Source: Eurosta solidaginis
Taxonomy: Eukaryota; Arthropoda; Insecta; Diptera; Tephritidae
Length of the DNA: 64,000 nucleotides
Assembly (NCBI RefSeq): GCF_040869045.1
Contig: NC_090319.1
Location: 14,464,314-14,528,313 of the forward strand
Direction of reading: 5' to 3'
The position numbers were made by a program, and so were the translations under genes. This document shows positions 12,161 to 23,660 of the stretch, piece after piece. Position 1 is the stretch's first letter. Each line of letters starts with the position of its first letter. The notes under the pieces were generated by a model. It ran no database searches and was not told the DNA's origin. It saw only the letters and a list, made by a program, of their open reading frames with translations.

Positions 12161-12689
12161 TGTGTGCACCTTGTGGATGGGGAGCTAGATCAGCTACAAG
12201 AAAAACAACCAATAAAACTACATATTGTAGCAGAAATATCAGCTACATTGGTTGAGAATCTGTAATTTTAACAGAGGAACGGGAACTGGAGCCGTTAAGT
12301 TTCTCTACTGTGGAAAAGTCTAAGCAAATGTGATCTCTTGACAAAAAACTGAATTTCAGTTAACTCAAGAATAACGAAGTTGATTTGTTGATTTAATAAA
12401 ACTTATTTCTTTCGATGTAAAATGCTTCAAGAACGCAATTTCTAAAAAACTTGAAATATTAATTTGTATATTGAAAAGTTAACAGCAAAAGTTGTTAAAT
12501 ACAATGACGTGCAAAAAACGAGTTGAGTGCAGACAAATCAACCCATTACGAATCTCAGAAATGGTAGGAGGTGATGACAGAATATTTGGTTCGTATATCC
12601 AAAGCTACATATGTACATATTGTGACTTTATGCACCACTTGAAATGTTAGTGCAAAATCAAAATTGACTGCACATTACCGTAGTTAACG
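12161..12689. other. Non-coding sequence, no feature recognised
   Basis: Possibly the 3' untranslated remains of the preceding LINE, followed by AT-rich sequence. Confidence 0.35.
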
Positions 12690-12995
12690 GAACCGCCCAG
12701 AAGATTTTGGGGTGTTTGGAGGAATAATGATTCAGTATTTTTAGAAAAATATCACTATTGAGGTACTAGCACGACCATCTCAGGAACGAGTTGACATGAC
12801 CACGTGTAATATTCTAGGTCATCCAACCCCCTACTTTGGTGACGAACTAGGGCTCGCCACAGCCTCGCTTGCTAAATGACCACGACTCGCCACGAAAGTT
12901 GAGATGAAAATTATATTGAAGAAGTTATGAAATGCGCTGATAACCCCGTCTTAAGGTTGTGCTACACAAATCCGTGAATCCAGTAAAACTTATCG
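12690..12995 (-). repeat. Diverged copy of the (CAA)n-tailed retroposon
   Basis: Minus-strand copy of the ~385-bp retroposon. Recognisable blocks are AAGATTTTGGGGTGT, GGTACTAGCACGACCATCTCAGGAAC and CTAGGTCATCCAACCCC. The left and right ends are poorly preserved, and the (TTG)n tail is gone, suggesting an old insertion. Confidence 0.6.
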
Positions 12996-13232
12996 TCATG
13001 CGTTGGTTCAATGGCGCTAATACAGCTTTGCTGTCTGCAAGAGTTTCCTTACTAGCGTGCTTATGTGATCATCAGCATTGATTACGCATGACATTCTCGT
13101 ATGCACACTCTAATGTTTGTGTACATATGTATATGTACTTAAATAAATTTAGGCTAGCAAAGTAAACTACCATAGTTTAAACAGAAGCAAATTTAAATAT
13201 GGTTTCTTTATGGTTTTGTCACTGGCACACAG

Positions 13233-14764
13233 TTATACAAGTTTTAGTGAACAGTGGTACAATAAATTAACGTAATATCTAGTATTCAGCGCTCAAGAGA
13301 AGCAAACAGTTTATAGTTAAGAGAGAAACTATGCCTGTTTTTTGTATGATTTTAACCGACTCTATTCTTACTCTGCTTTTGTTAATCTCTTTATCATTAG
13401 CTTATTTACAAAGGCCCTAGTCAAAAAATTTTCAAAGTTTCACAACTCCGTAGTTATTGGTTCTAAAATTTTACAAACTTTACTAATGGTGTACTTTAAT
13501 ATATCATACCAAAATCTGTGAAAAATTCAGTTTCTGTTGGTTAGGACCATTGTGAACTTAACTAAAGATATATATTGTAACGAATTTAGTGTAATTCTGC
13601 TTATTTGCAACTTTCTACTATCGTTCGAATCACTAAACTGTTGAATATATAACTCCACTATGCAAAATAGCCTTTATTATTAACACTTATACTGCTCAAT
13701 AGATAGCGTGCTTAAATCAAACTGATTGGTCGTGCCTCAACTGTTGCTGCTTTTATACTGTTTGGTTTCCTCATTGCATATTTCTAGGCTTTTCTATTTC
13801 TAGAGTTTACTAGTTAGTTACCAGCTATAAAATTACGAGGTATAACTACGTTTATAGCTTCTCATATGCGGGTGTATATGTGAGTATTATTTGCACAAAT
13901 TATTGCCTACTTTTGGGAGTATCTCAGATATATGCAAGAGTTTGTGCGTTGCTTTCCGCTGCTTGTATGCACATATGTATAGACATAATGATTGATTTAT
14001 TGATGTGCATACAAGTCACTGCTTAGTATTGGCTTAGAGATGATAGTATCCCTTAGTGTTGCTAATATTCGTCACAATAGGCGGTCAGCGGCCGTCGTAT
14101 TGCATATAAATGCCCAAAATACCCAATCTATATTTACGAAATATTAAATTGCGAAAGAACTATGCTCTCTCAAATAATTTCGAAATCAGACTGCAGTCTT
14201 ATAGGAAACGTTATAAAGAAATCCGTATTCAAACAATGTGTTGGTCCCCTCGGAAAGATTTAAATATACCAAACTACTGCCAAGAGCCGGACTTATGAGA
14301 TGCAATCTCTCCTATGTTTAAAACCGTAAATTAACCATCGTGCGGTGAAAACGTTAAAGGTTTTGTTAATTTCGACTCAAATTTGTGAAAATGCAAATGA
14401 TGAGTTCACATAAGCTCAACGCCGATAACGTGAATTGACCTTGTGATCACTTTATATGGTCACAATGCCAAATGACCTTATGATGATTTCAAATGGCCAC
14501 GAGGTTAATTTACTTGATGACCTTTTGAAATTTGAATTTATGACTATTAAGAAAATTTTCGTTAGACCTTAATACGTTCTAAAAAGAATTAATGTTATGG
14601 TCACTTGAGAAGGTATGAGTTGATTTTATGACCATTTCAGTAAAGCGTAATAGTCATAATAACAACGTAGTGGACATTGGAACCATTTAAAATATTGACG
14701 TTTAATTTCATTTCATATGGCTGTAAACTCAATTGACCTTGTGACCATTTTAAGGGAATTGACC
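13233..14764. repeat. Tandem duplication, unit 1 (1532 bp)
   Basis: The sequence from TTATACAAGTTTTAGTGAAC to the next TTATACAAGTTG (14765) is repeated almost base for base in the following unit. The unit contains a minus-strand solo LTR (13576-14076), a 62-codon open frame at 14110-14298 and AT-rich sequence with repeated TGACCATTT-type words. The open frame is also present in unit 2 (15661-15849), but since the whole unit is duplicated, that is not evidence of coding selection. Confidence 0.85.
13576..14076 (-). repeat. Solo LTR, minus orientation (in duplication unit 1)
   Basis: A 501-bp LTR. On the minus strand it runs from TGTGACGAATATTAGCAACAC to ...AAATTCGTTACA, so it has TG...CA ends. 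The bases ATAT precede it (13572-13575); the right flank reads ATAG here, but ATAT in the duplicated copy, giving a 4-bp target duplication. Related to the LTRs at 8368 and 42552 by the block GATTCGAACGATAGTAGAAA. Confidence 0.8.
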
Positions 14765-16222
14765 TTATACAAGTTGTAGTGAACAGTGGTACAATAAATT
14801 AACGTAATGTCTAGTATTCAGCGCTCAAGAGAAGCAAACAGTTTATATGTTAAGAGAGAAATTATGCCCTTTTGTATGATTTTAACCGACTCTATTCTTA
14901 CTCTGTTTTTGTTTATCTCTTTACCATTATCTTATTTACAAAGGCCCTAGTCAAACAATTTTCAAAGTTACACAAATCCGTAGTTATTGGTTCTAAAGTT
15001 TTACAAACCTTACTAATGGCGTACTTTAATATATCATATCAAAATCTGTGAAAAATTCAGTTTCTGTTGGTTAGGACCCTTGTGAACTTAACTAAAGATA
15101 TATATTTTAACGAATTTAGTGTAATTCTGCTTATTTGCAACTTTCTACTATCGTTCGAATCACTAAACTGTTGAATATATAACTCCACTATGCAAAATAG
15201 CCTTTATTATTAACACTTATACTGCTCAATAGATAGCGTACTTAAATCAAACTGATTGGTCGTGCCTCAACTGTTGCTGCTTTTATACTGTTTGGTTTCC
15301 TCATTGCATATTTCTAGGCTTTTCTATTTCTAGAGTTTACTAGTTAGTTACCAGCTATAAAATTACGAGGTATAACTACGTTTATAGCTTCTCATATGCG
15401 GGTGTATATGTGAGTGATACTTGCACAAATTATTGCTTACTTTTGGGAGTATCTCAGATATATGCATGTGTTTGTGCGTTGCTCTCCGCTGCTTGTATGG
15501 ACATATGTATAGACATAATGATTGATTTATTGATGTGCATAGAAGTCACTGCTTAGTATTAGCTTACAGATGATAGTATCCCTTAGTGTTGCTAATATTC
15601 GTCACAATATTTATAAAAGTTTATTTATGTGGCGGCCAGCGCCCGTCGTATTGCATATAGATGCCCAAAATACCCAATCTACATTTACAAAATATTAAAT
15701 TGCGAAAGAACTATGCCCTCTCAAATAATTTCGAAATCAGACTGCAGTCTTATAGAAAACGTTATAAAGAAATCCGTATTCAAACAATGTGTTGGTCCCC
15801 TCGGAAAGATTTAAATGTACCAGACTACTGCCAAGAGCCGGACTTATGAGGTGCAATCTCTCCTATGTTTAAAACCGTAAATTAACCATCCTGCGGTGAA
15901 AACGTTAAAGGTTTTGGAATCTCGACTCAAATTTGTGAAAATACAAATGATGCGTAATAGGTCAATTTACTTGATGACCTTTTGAAATTTGAATTTATGA
16001 CTATTAAGAAAATTTTCGTTAGACCTTAATACATTCTAAAAAGAATTAATGATATGGTCACTTGAGAAGGTATGAGTTGATTTTATGACCATTTCAGTAA
16101 AGCGTAATAGTCATAATAACAACGTAGTGAACATTGGAACCATTTAAAATTTTGACGTTTAATTTCATTTCATATGGCTGTAAGCTCAATTGACCTTGTG
16201 ACCATTTTAAGTGAATTGACTT
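14765..16222. repeat. Tandem duplication, unit 2 (~1458 bp)
   Basis: Second copy of the preceding 1532-bp unit, offset by 1532 bp at its start. It differs by scattered single-base changes. It also has extra sequence just right of the LTR (about 15611-15640) that is lost from unit 1, and a deletion of roughly 100 bp relative to unit 1 near 15945. Confidence 0.85.
15106..15606 (-). repeat. Solo LTR, minus orientation (in duplication unit 2)
   Basis: Duplicate of the LTR at 13576-14076, also 501 bp. Here ATAT flanks it on both sides (15102-15105 and 15607-15610), which preserves the target duplication of the original insertion. The first base pair at the left end is mutated (TT instead of TG). 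Confidence 0.8.
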
Positions 16223-16319
16223 TATGACCATTGTCCTTATGCCAATGCGCCCGTACAAATATATCACTATTGTTTAATAAACTGCATAAAAAATTGAATT
16301 AACGAAAAGTCTTGATTAG

Positions 16320-16755
16320 ATACATACATTAACTTTGGTCCATTTTTATGGACGAAAGTTACCTGATATCATGTCATCGATTTTTGATAGGATTTCGGCT
16401 CAGGAAAAAAAAGTTCCACTACGCATACCCAAAAAATAATTTTCGAGCCTGCGATAAAAATGGCGAAAGGGTCAATTTTTCGACCAAAACACTCCCCAAA
16501 ACCCAAAAAATATTTTTTTTTCAAAAAAATGTTATAAAAACGTTGGCAATAACAGTTTTTTGAAAAAAAAAAATACTTTTTTTGGGTTTTGGGGAGTGTT
16601 TTGGTCGAAAAATTGACCGTTTCGCCATTTTGTTTCGCAGGCTCGAAAATTATTTTTTTGGGTATGCGTAGTGGAACTTTTTTTCCTGAGCTCAAATCCC
16701 ACCGAAAAATCGATGGTGAGATATCGGTTTATAAATCGGCCCAGTCTACCATACA
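16320..16755. mobile_element. Foldback MITE, ~435 bp
   Basis: The left half reads GGCTCAGGAAAAAAAAGTTC ... CCAAAACACTCCCCAAAACC and the right half is its complement, meeting near 16560. The outer right end carries AAATCGGCCCAGTCTA, matching the complement of the left end of a related copy at 21532 (TAGACTGGGTCCGTTTATTA). The open frames at 16348-16563, 16369-16695, 16532-16756 and 16589-16810 are inverted copies of one another and not genes. The left outer end is less certain. Confidence 0.7.
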
Positions 16756-16759
16756 TATC

Positions 16760-17794
16760 TGTATACTAAGCTTAATAAAAATCAAACCCACAATTCTTGC
16801 AGAAGAATGAACGGTCAGTGATCGTTTAATAAATTTTATTAACATAAAGACGCTTTCTTCTTAACTTTTGTATGCCACATTTATTATTTCAAAATTTGTT
16901 CCGAATACTGATTTAACTTTTTTGTGCCATGATCCACTGTAATAATATAAAATGCAATGCGCCAGTAGAGCCACTGTCAATTTGCGGTTTTGCCATTTCT
17001 GATGTCTTCCACAAATATATGCAATAAATGTGGAAATTGCAGAAACATTTTTTATCAAAAACAAAAACATTTTTTGCATTTGATCTTATCATTTGACCTC
17101 GCCGCAACGTGGTTGACGTACGAAAGACCAACGAAATAAATGACAAACTTTTTGCAGCTTTTTGCGTCCAGTGACCAGTTAGTGGGAATGGAGTTGGTTT
17201 GCAAAATTTCAATGGGAAGAGTTTAAAAATATTGATGAGTGAGTTGCGTAATTTCTCTGATACAGTAGTGAATAAAATTATTTGAAGCTGCATCATAGAA
17301 AGGTGCGTTCTAACCGTTAATGTTACTTGCCAATATACTCAGTTGGAAATGTGTTGTCAGCTATTTTAGGAAGGTGGACAATAGTGGAAGAACACACTAT
17401 ACAACTAAGTAGGGGGGCTTGCTTCTTCCTACAATTAGTGCGAAATGCATGGATTATTTATATGCTCCTACAAAATATGCATTACTACACTAGCACCCCC
17501 CAACACTACGGACTCTAAACTATGTGATGTCGTCATGGACCGGCAAGTTCAACTTAACAATAGACCCCATTGCAGAGTTAGGGCTTGCTGCAGCATGAAG
17601 CGTCAAAAGTTTGGCATACAAGATAACAAAATACAGCAAAATAACATGAAAAATAACTGCTTAATATTTTCGTGGGCGAAATGGGAGGATTTATAGGAAT
17701 ACCCATGTTACAGGGTTACATTTTCATTTCCTGCTATTCGTTGCACGAAAACATACAAAACTTGTAGGTATTGCATGTTGCGCAGAATTTTAGG
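16760..17794. other. Non-coding sequence, no feature recognised
   Basis: Contains a 127-codon open frame on the minus strand (16913-17296) and overlapping shorter ones. I recognise no domain, and the composition is ordinary for random open frames in fly DNA. A decayed repeat cannot be excluded. Confidence 0.4.
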
Positions 17795-18187
17795 AACTCT
17801 GGATTATTTTCTGATTTATCTGTTATCGGTTCGCTCACTGAACTGTCGAATGAATAAATCACTTCGTGTCATCGGGTGCTTCACTTACGATTTAAAATCA
17901 AACTGATTGATCATTCCTTGCATTGCGCTGCTGATATACCACTCAGTTGGTTCGTCTTTATTTTTCCCAGGGTTTGGACTTTTCGCAAACAACCTTTCCG
18001 ATTATTTGCATGTATTCGCTGTGGATATATATGTACGTGTATGTGTAATGTATATGTAAGGTCGTGTTAAGCCAATGGTCACCATTTAGTTGAATAATTA
18101 TTGGCGCCACTTCACAGGTATTATTATTCTCTTTCGTCTTTATTCGGTTTTAGTTGTCGCTGAACAAGAAGAGTAGCAACATTAGGT
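17795..18187 (-). repeat. Degenerate solo LTR, minus orientation
   Basis: On the minus strand the block CTGAGTGGTATATCAGCAGC...CAATCAGTTT matches the + strand LTR fragment at 39760-40035 (GGTGGTATATAAGCAGCGCA...CATCAGTTT), which contains the TATA-like box. The outer parts align loosely with the 501-bp LTR family (GTTATCGGTTCGCTCACTGA near 17820, AGCAACATTAGG near 18175). Ends are approximate and no target duplication is seen. Confidence 0.6.
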
Positions 18188-18311
18188 GAAGCTATTGATT
18201 ATTTACCCATTTGCGAAAAGTTATTTTGCAAACAAACGCTCATGCGCAGAATGTTTCCATGGTTTAATGTTAGCAATTTATTTTGTTTACATTTTTCCTT
18301 AAGCGGGAGTT

Positions 18312-18516
18312 ATTGGTGCCGTATTGCGTATCGCTGTAGTCGTATCCCTAACGTAATCAGCTGTTTATCGTTACGACGGTAAACCAAAAACCAATTGGTT
18401 GGCTACGATACGGTTACAACCTTAGCGGCACCAATAATCGATTGCATTGATTCTCATAAGGTTGGTCGAATCAGCTGTTATAAGGTTACCGATACGGTTA
18501 CCGATAAAGCACCAAT
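18312..18516. mobile_element. Small MITE with ATTGGTGC inverted ends
   Basis: About 205 bp bounded by ATTGGTGCC at the left and GCACCAAT at the right. The inner inverted blocks share ATCAGCTGTT and GGTAACCGTATCGGTAACC-type words. An internal second end-like motif (GCGGCACCAAT near 18430) suggests a rearranged or composite copy. No clear target duplication was found. Confidence 0.5.
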
Positions 18517-18639
18517 GTCTGCAGCCTTAGACTCAAGCAATAAAGTAGTATTTATATGGCATATTTACGAATTACTTTTTGTGTGTTAACAAACATGCGT
18601 GCATACTTCTTACTTCATTGATTTTTCATCAACAACTAA

Positions 18640-19161
18640 AGCCGCAGTTACCCATGAACGTATGTACAAAAAAACGTGTCAGCTGACACGAACTATCTTA
18701 TGAATGTGCAATGTAAACGAAAATTCTCCGACGTGCAACGCACGTAGCCCGGAACGTAGAAACCAAAACAATCTTGATTTTTTCCGTAAGAACGAGTCAG
18801 CTGATCGCTCTCTCACTAGACAGAGTTGCCTAGTAAACTTTTGTGCGCTAATTTTTGACCGTTTCCAGTTTTATGCAAAAACACCTAATTAAAATTTGAA
18901 AAAGTGTGAAAAAAACCGAAATAATTATGTAAAAGAGCAGATTATAAATATGTAATTTGTTTACACTTATTTAATATTAATTCCAGCCTTTTACAACATC
19001 AAAAATTAAAATAGAAGAAGTTGATGTTCCATAAGCATGTATTCAAACAGGTCAATGGCAACATTTTTTTCGTTGCCACTACGGGCATAAATTTCGCTCA
19101 AATGTGTGTACGTACGGCATACGTATACGTACGTTACACACGTCGGTGGGTAACTGCCGCT
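18640..19161. mobile_element. MITE with 3-bp TAA target duplication (Harbinger-like)
   Basis: A 522-bp element. The left end AGCCGCAGTTACCCATGAAC and the right end (complement AGCGGCAGTTACCCACCGAC) are inverted repeats with one early mismatch. TAA flanks it on both sides (18637-18639, 19162-19164). A TWA target duplication fits PIF/Harbinger-type MITEs, which is inference from end structure. The two short open frames inside are not convincing. Confidence 0.65.
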
Positions 19162-19492
19162 TAAAACACTACCAATAAGATGATTTTAGTTTTACCCACA
19201 CAGCCACAGTTTGAATTTTGGCGGCCATTGTCTTAAGCTGACTACGCTGGTAGTTGTTGTGTATTACGCACATCTTGGCCATGTGTGTTGCGCTTTTAAT
19301 ATTTCATTTCATTAAATTGCTAATGTGCAAAATTTTCTTAGTCTTTTGTTTGCTTATATTGTTGTCGTGGAGTGCCATTTATTTACTAGCCGCGTAATGA
19401 TGTTTTCAACTTTGTTGTTGTGACTTTAAAATCCGTGTAATCCGCGTGCCGTTTGCAAGACAAAGCGAATTCTCCCAATGCATTTTGAGTAA

Positions 19493-20019
19493 AGCGTCAA
19501 ATATACGACACGAACATTTCCGCGAACATTCCGCAATCTTGTTCGCAGCTTTGGCCATACACCATACGAACTTTTGGCCGAACATTAGTTCTCTTTCAGA
19601 CAGCGATGAATACGGACAACAATTGTGCTGCAGCAATATTGCTCGCTGTGACAATTAAGCGTAAAAAAAAGTCGCATAATCCTTATTCTTTTTAATTCTA
19701 TTACAATAATCTTTGCTTTTTACTTGCCACAATGATGGCAAAGATTTATACATTTCAATAAATTCACTCAGAAATTTTTTATTGTCCATTTTACTTTTCC
19801 GTGCACGTCTGTTCAGTTCAGAAATTACTACGATTATGAGCTATTTCGCCATACACACACGAACAGTTCGCGCAAATGTTCGCCAAAAATTAAAATATTT
19901 TGATTTTTGGCGAACATTTGCGCGAACTGGCAAACACCACCATACACGACAGAAAAGGTCGCAGAAACATGACATAACGGGAATGTTCGCGGAAATGTTC
20001 CTGTCGTGTATTTGGCGCT
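19493..20019. mobile_element. MITE (AGCGCCAAAT family) with nested palindrome, TAA target duplication
   Basis: A 527-bp copy of the element that is 359 bp at 37294-37652. The inverted ends are AGCGTCAAATATACGACACG at the left and the complement of AGCGCCAAATACACGACAGG at the right, flanked by TAA (19490-19492, 20020-20022). Relative to the shorter copy it carries an extra ~110-bp block near 19850-19960. At its core is a nearly perfect palindrome of about 66 bp (arm AGTTCGCGCAAATGTTCGCC), which looks like a second small element or an internal expansion. Open frames across it are by-products. Confidence 0.75.
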
Positions 20020-20440
20020 TAAGCGAACTACAAAAGTAGATAAATTTTCAAGCTGACCCGAAGCAGTCAAATACAATTAAATTATTTAAATCAATTTTTT
20101 TTTGATGACAACCGCCCGGATCAGGATTGAGAAGCTTTCCGAATTGATGCTACTCAAAATGCAGGCAAGCGAATATGCAAATGAGTAGTCAGACTCAAAT
20201 GCAATAAATATACATATATCAATTCGTGGCCTCTGATCGAGTATTGTTAACAGTAACTGGAAATTATACAGCGTCTAAGCTAGTTTTTTTTTAAGTATTA
20301 TGTATTATTAAAGTTTGATGTCAATTTGTAAATAAGTCACTGTACCCCTATGATGGTTTTGGGAGTCCGTTTCCAAAGCAATATACGAATTTAGGAGTAT
20401 ACACGAAGTCTGAAAATATCCGGGTTCTAAAACTTCAAAA
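20020..20440. other. Non-coding sequence, no feature recognised
   Basis: AT-rich, no gene or repeat recognised before the pentamer array begins. Confidence 0.4.
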
Positions 20441-20444
20441 AACC

Positions 20445-21530
20445 TAAAATGATATAAGATAACAAATCACAACATAAATTAATATAACATTACATAACAT
20501 AACATAGCAAAATATAACATTATTTAATATAACACAACATGACTTAACATTATAAATCATACCATACCATACCATAACATAACATACCATAACATAATAT
20601 AACATGACATGACATAGCATAACATAACACAACATAAAGTTACATAACATAAATTAATATAACCTATCCTAACATAACATAACAAAGCATAACAAATATA
20701 ACTTAACGTAACAAAACTTAACATAACATAACATAACACATTATAATATATAAAATTACATAACATAACCTAAGGTAACCTAACATAACATATTACATAT
20801 GATATAACACAACATTAAATGACACAAAATAACATAACATAGGAAAAAAGCCTCGCACACATAGCATAACATAATGCAACTCCGTAATATTACAAAACAT
20901 AACATAGCAAAATATAACATAATTTAATATAACACAACATGACTTAACATTATAAATCATACCATACCATAACATAACACAACATAATCTAATATAACCT
21001 ATCCTAACATAACATAACAAAGCATAACAAATATAACTTAACGTAACAAAACTTAACATAACATAACATACAACATTATAATATTATATAAAATTACATA
21101 ACATAACCTAAGATAACCTAACATAACATAACATATTACATATAATATAACACAACATGAAATGACACAAAATAACATAACAGTAAAAAAGCCTCACACA
21201 CATAGCATAACATAATGCAACTCCGTAGGCAGGTTTTATATAATTGTTCACATAAACTTAATATAACCAATACTTTTCGACAATGGGCAATTGTATAATA
21301 TGTATGTATAAAATTACATAACATAACCTAAGATAACCTAACATAACATAACATATTACATATAATATAACACAACATGAAATGACACAAAATAACATAA
21401 CAGTAAAAAAGCCTCACACACATAGCATAACATAATGCAACTCCGTAGGCAGGTTTTATATAATTGTTCACATAAACTTAATATAACCAATACTTTTCGA
21501 CAATGGGCAATTGTATAATATGTATGTATA
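20445..21530. repeat. Degenerate (AACAT)n pentamer array with higher-order units
   Basis: About 1.1 kb of AACATAACAT-type repeats. It includes a higher-order 220-bp unit (landmarks AAATTACATAACATAACCTA and GCCTCACACACATAGCATAA) present as two essentially identical tandem copies at 21091-21310 and 21311-21530. An older diverged partial copy starts at about 20752. The minus-strand open frames made of Met-Leu-Cys-Tyr-Val repeats (20444-21059) are translations of the array and are not genes. Confidence 0.85.
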
Positions 21531-21531
21531 T

Positions 21532-21735
21532 TAGACTGGGTCCGTTTATTAACCGATATTGCGCCATCGATTTTTCAAAGTAGAAAAAAGTAAAAAACTG
21601 AAATATGCAGGCTCAAAAATTATTTTTTTTGGGTATGCGTAGTGGAACTTTTTTTCCTGAGCCCAAATCCTATCGAAAAATCGATGGCGCGATATGGGTT
21701 AACTTTCGTCCATACAAATCGACTCACCGTAATGT
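21532..21735. mobile_element. Half copy of the 16.3-kb foldback MITE
   Basis: Starts TAGACTGGGTCCGTTTATTA and contains GGGTATGCGTAGTGGAACTT, CCTGAGCCCAAATCCTATCG and TCGATGGCG in the same order as the right half of the element at 16320-16755. It lacks the long central inverted repeat. It lies directly against the end of the second 220-bp AACAT unit. Confidence 0.65.
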
Positions 21736-22489
21736 ATATGTTTTATCAATTTCATTCTATCGAAATTATTCAAAATTGTTAAATTGACTTACATTCTTTA
21801 CGCGTGGCTCTATTCGAACACGCACACAAACGTAGCTAATGGTGTTAACAAAGGCCTCAAAATACATTGTGTAAAATGGCTGCATAATAATTGGTAATTC
21901 ATCTGTAAAAATATATTAGAATTGATGTGCAACAATGTCGACAATTTGCTTAATGTATGTAGACGAAAATAATGATAATATTTGTAGCGAGTTTATGATT
22001 AAATTTGAGGTGTTCGTGATTGTTTTTTTTTTTTTTTTACCATAAATTCGGTGCCGGATAAATATGCGATAGGCTCCAAAATAAGGGGTCTTGAAGTCTA
22101 TGTGAAGTCTTTATTGACATGCCAGTTAATCGGAGGTCGCTTGAATTCCGTATACATTCAAATTCGTAACAGGATTTGCATCGTGCGGGAGTGGTTAACA
22201 ACTGTCTAGAGGGGAGACGTTTGAAACAATTCTAAGTCACAGATCATAAATTACAAAACCAATCCCGACTTTCAATATATTCATATTTAATACATCGTGT
22301 ATATTTGGTACATCAAAAGTTTCCACACAATTTGTGCCTCTTTCCATGCCATTTTGTTCGACGATCTTGAACTGAACAAAATTTGAAAATGTATTTATTT
22401 TCATTTGAAAATTGATGTTTCTGAGTGAGCATATTTCTTCTAATTTCATAGAACAAATAAATTAAATTTATTAACAATTCAAATAAAAT
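21736..22489. other. Non-coding sequence, no feature recognised
   Basis: AT-rich with a T-run at about 22025. Short minus-strand open frames at 22237-22513 have no recognisable domain. Confidence 0.4.
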
Positions 22490-22745
22490 AAAACAATCAT
22501 GCAATAACATCAAATAACATTATATAACATTACAAAACTTAACAGAACATAGCATAGCATAACATAACTGAACATAACATAAAATAACGTAAAATAGCAT
22601 AACAAAAGTCAATTAAACATAACATAACATAACTTAACAAAACATAACATAACATAAAATAACATAACATACCATAAAATACCATAACATAACATAACGA
22701 AACATAACATAGAATAAAATAACATAACATCCAATAAAATTACAT
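22490..22745. repeat. Second (AACAT)n pentamer array
   Basis: About 250 bp of AACATAACATAAAATAACAT-type repeats of the same kind as 20445-21530. The minus-strand open frame at 22539-22730 is a translation of the array. Confidence 0.8.
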
Positions 22746-23064
22746 AGTGGAAAATTTTTTTTGAGTTTCGTGGTAGGAGGAAATGTTGTATGCAGTGATC
22801 GGAATACTTTAAGCCTCCCTGCGAAATTCTCCGAGTGAAGGACTTCTTTCGGGTGCGCGTTCGCGCTAAGTGAGCACCATGGCTACTTTCACGCTAATGG
22901 CCTAAGCCACTTCGCGTTTGCTAAAAAGATTATGCCTTACATATCTGCTGACCATTCTCCAGCTGTCTCTTTAGCAGGTCATGCTATTTATAGTCACCAA
23001 GTGTCAGCTCTACCCTTCTTCGTTGTTACAAGGAACATAGAAGGAAAGGCGAATATCGTCTATA

Positions 23065-23660
23065 TTACCGCGGTACAGACATTTCGGATTTCCAACCTAC
23101 GCCATTATGTAAGTTGGAGGTATTTATGGAAGTAGCCGTGACAGCTTTAAATTTGAAATCGGCCTCTCTGTGTTGTCGCTTCAACCAAGAATTTAGTTTG
23201 GGAACAAGTTCCCTGGTCCATATCCCTGTGGTGGTGCTGCTCCATTGTTGATGCAAGCGGCGCATCGATTCTTTTTGCGCCTGTCTGGTAAAATCATCTC
23301 TACTTACTTCTGTTCTTGGGCAGCTATGCCTGTTACTTTTACCTTTCTTCGACCGAGTGGTTTCTGCTAGATACCTGTTTTTCAAGTAGTCCCTTAACTA
23401 TTTGGCTACTTTGAAATAGCGTTAAACGCGTTTTTGACGTCCAGCATGATCAAGAAGACTATCGGTCTTGCTTGATGGCACACGAATTTCATGACTGTGT
23501 CTCTTACCTCTGCTTTTTCATCTAATCTGGAGGCGCCCTCTACGGAAACTATGCTGTCGGTGAGATAGTCCTCCCACTTTGCCACCTCCTCTGCTTCTCC
23601 CATGCGGCGTTGCTTCAGGAGGTGTCTATTAATTTGTATGTGGTGTCTACCATACACATT
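23065..23660 (-). pseudogene. R1-like non-LTR retrotransposon relic (RT motif A fused to C-terminal domain)
   Basis: Minus strand. The upstream piece (23657-23406) ends in VFLIMLDVKNAFNAISK, which is the reverse transcriptase motif A of R1-type LINEs with its catalytic Asp in LDVKNAFN. Immediately after it the second piece (23385-23065) carries RRLHQQWSSTTTGIWTRELV and WLKRQHREADF. These match the region after the reverse transcriptase domain of R1-type proteins, just before their terminal zinc knuckle. The RT motifs B to E between them are missing, so the copy has an internal deletion. Different reading frames also separate the two pieces. The sequence from about 22750 to 23065 may be its decayed 3' part. 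Confidence 0.7.

Noticed and set aside
14110..15849. 62-codon open frame present twice with nearly the same protein
   Set aside because: It lies inside a 1.5-kb tandem duplication, so its repetition follows from the duplication and is not evidence of selection.
16913..17296. 127-codon minus-strand open frame as a gene
   Set aside because: No recognisable domain, no supporting splice or promoter context, and length within reach of chance in AT-rich DNA.
20444..21324. Minus-strand open frames coding for Met-Leu-Cys-Tyr-Val-rich proteins
   Set aside because: They are direct translations of the AACAT pentamer array and have no domain or start context of their own.
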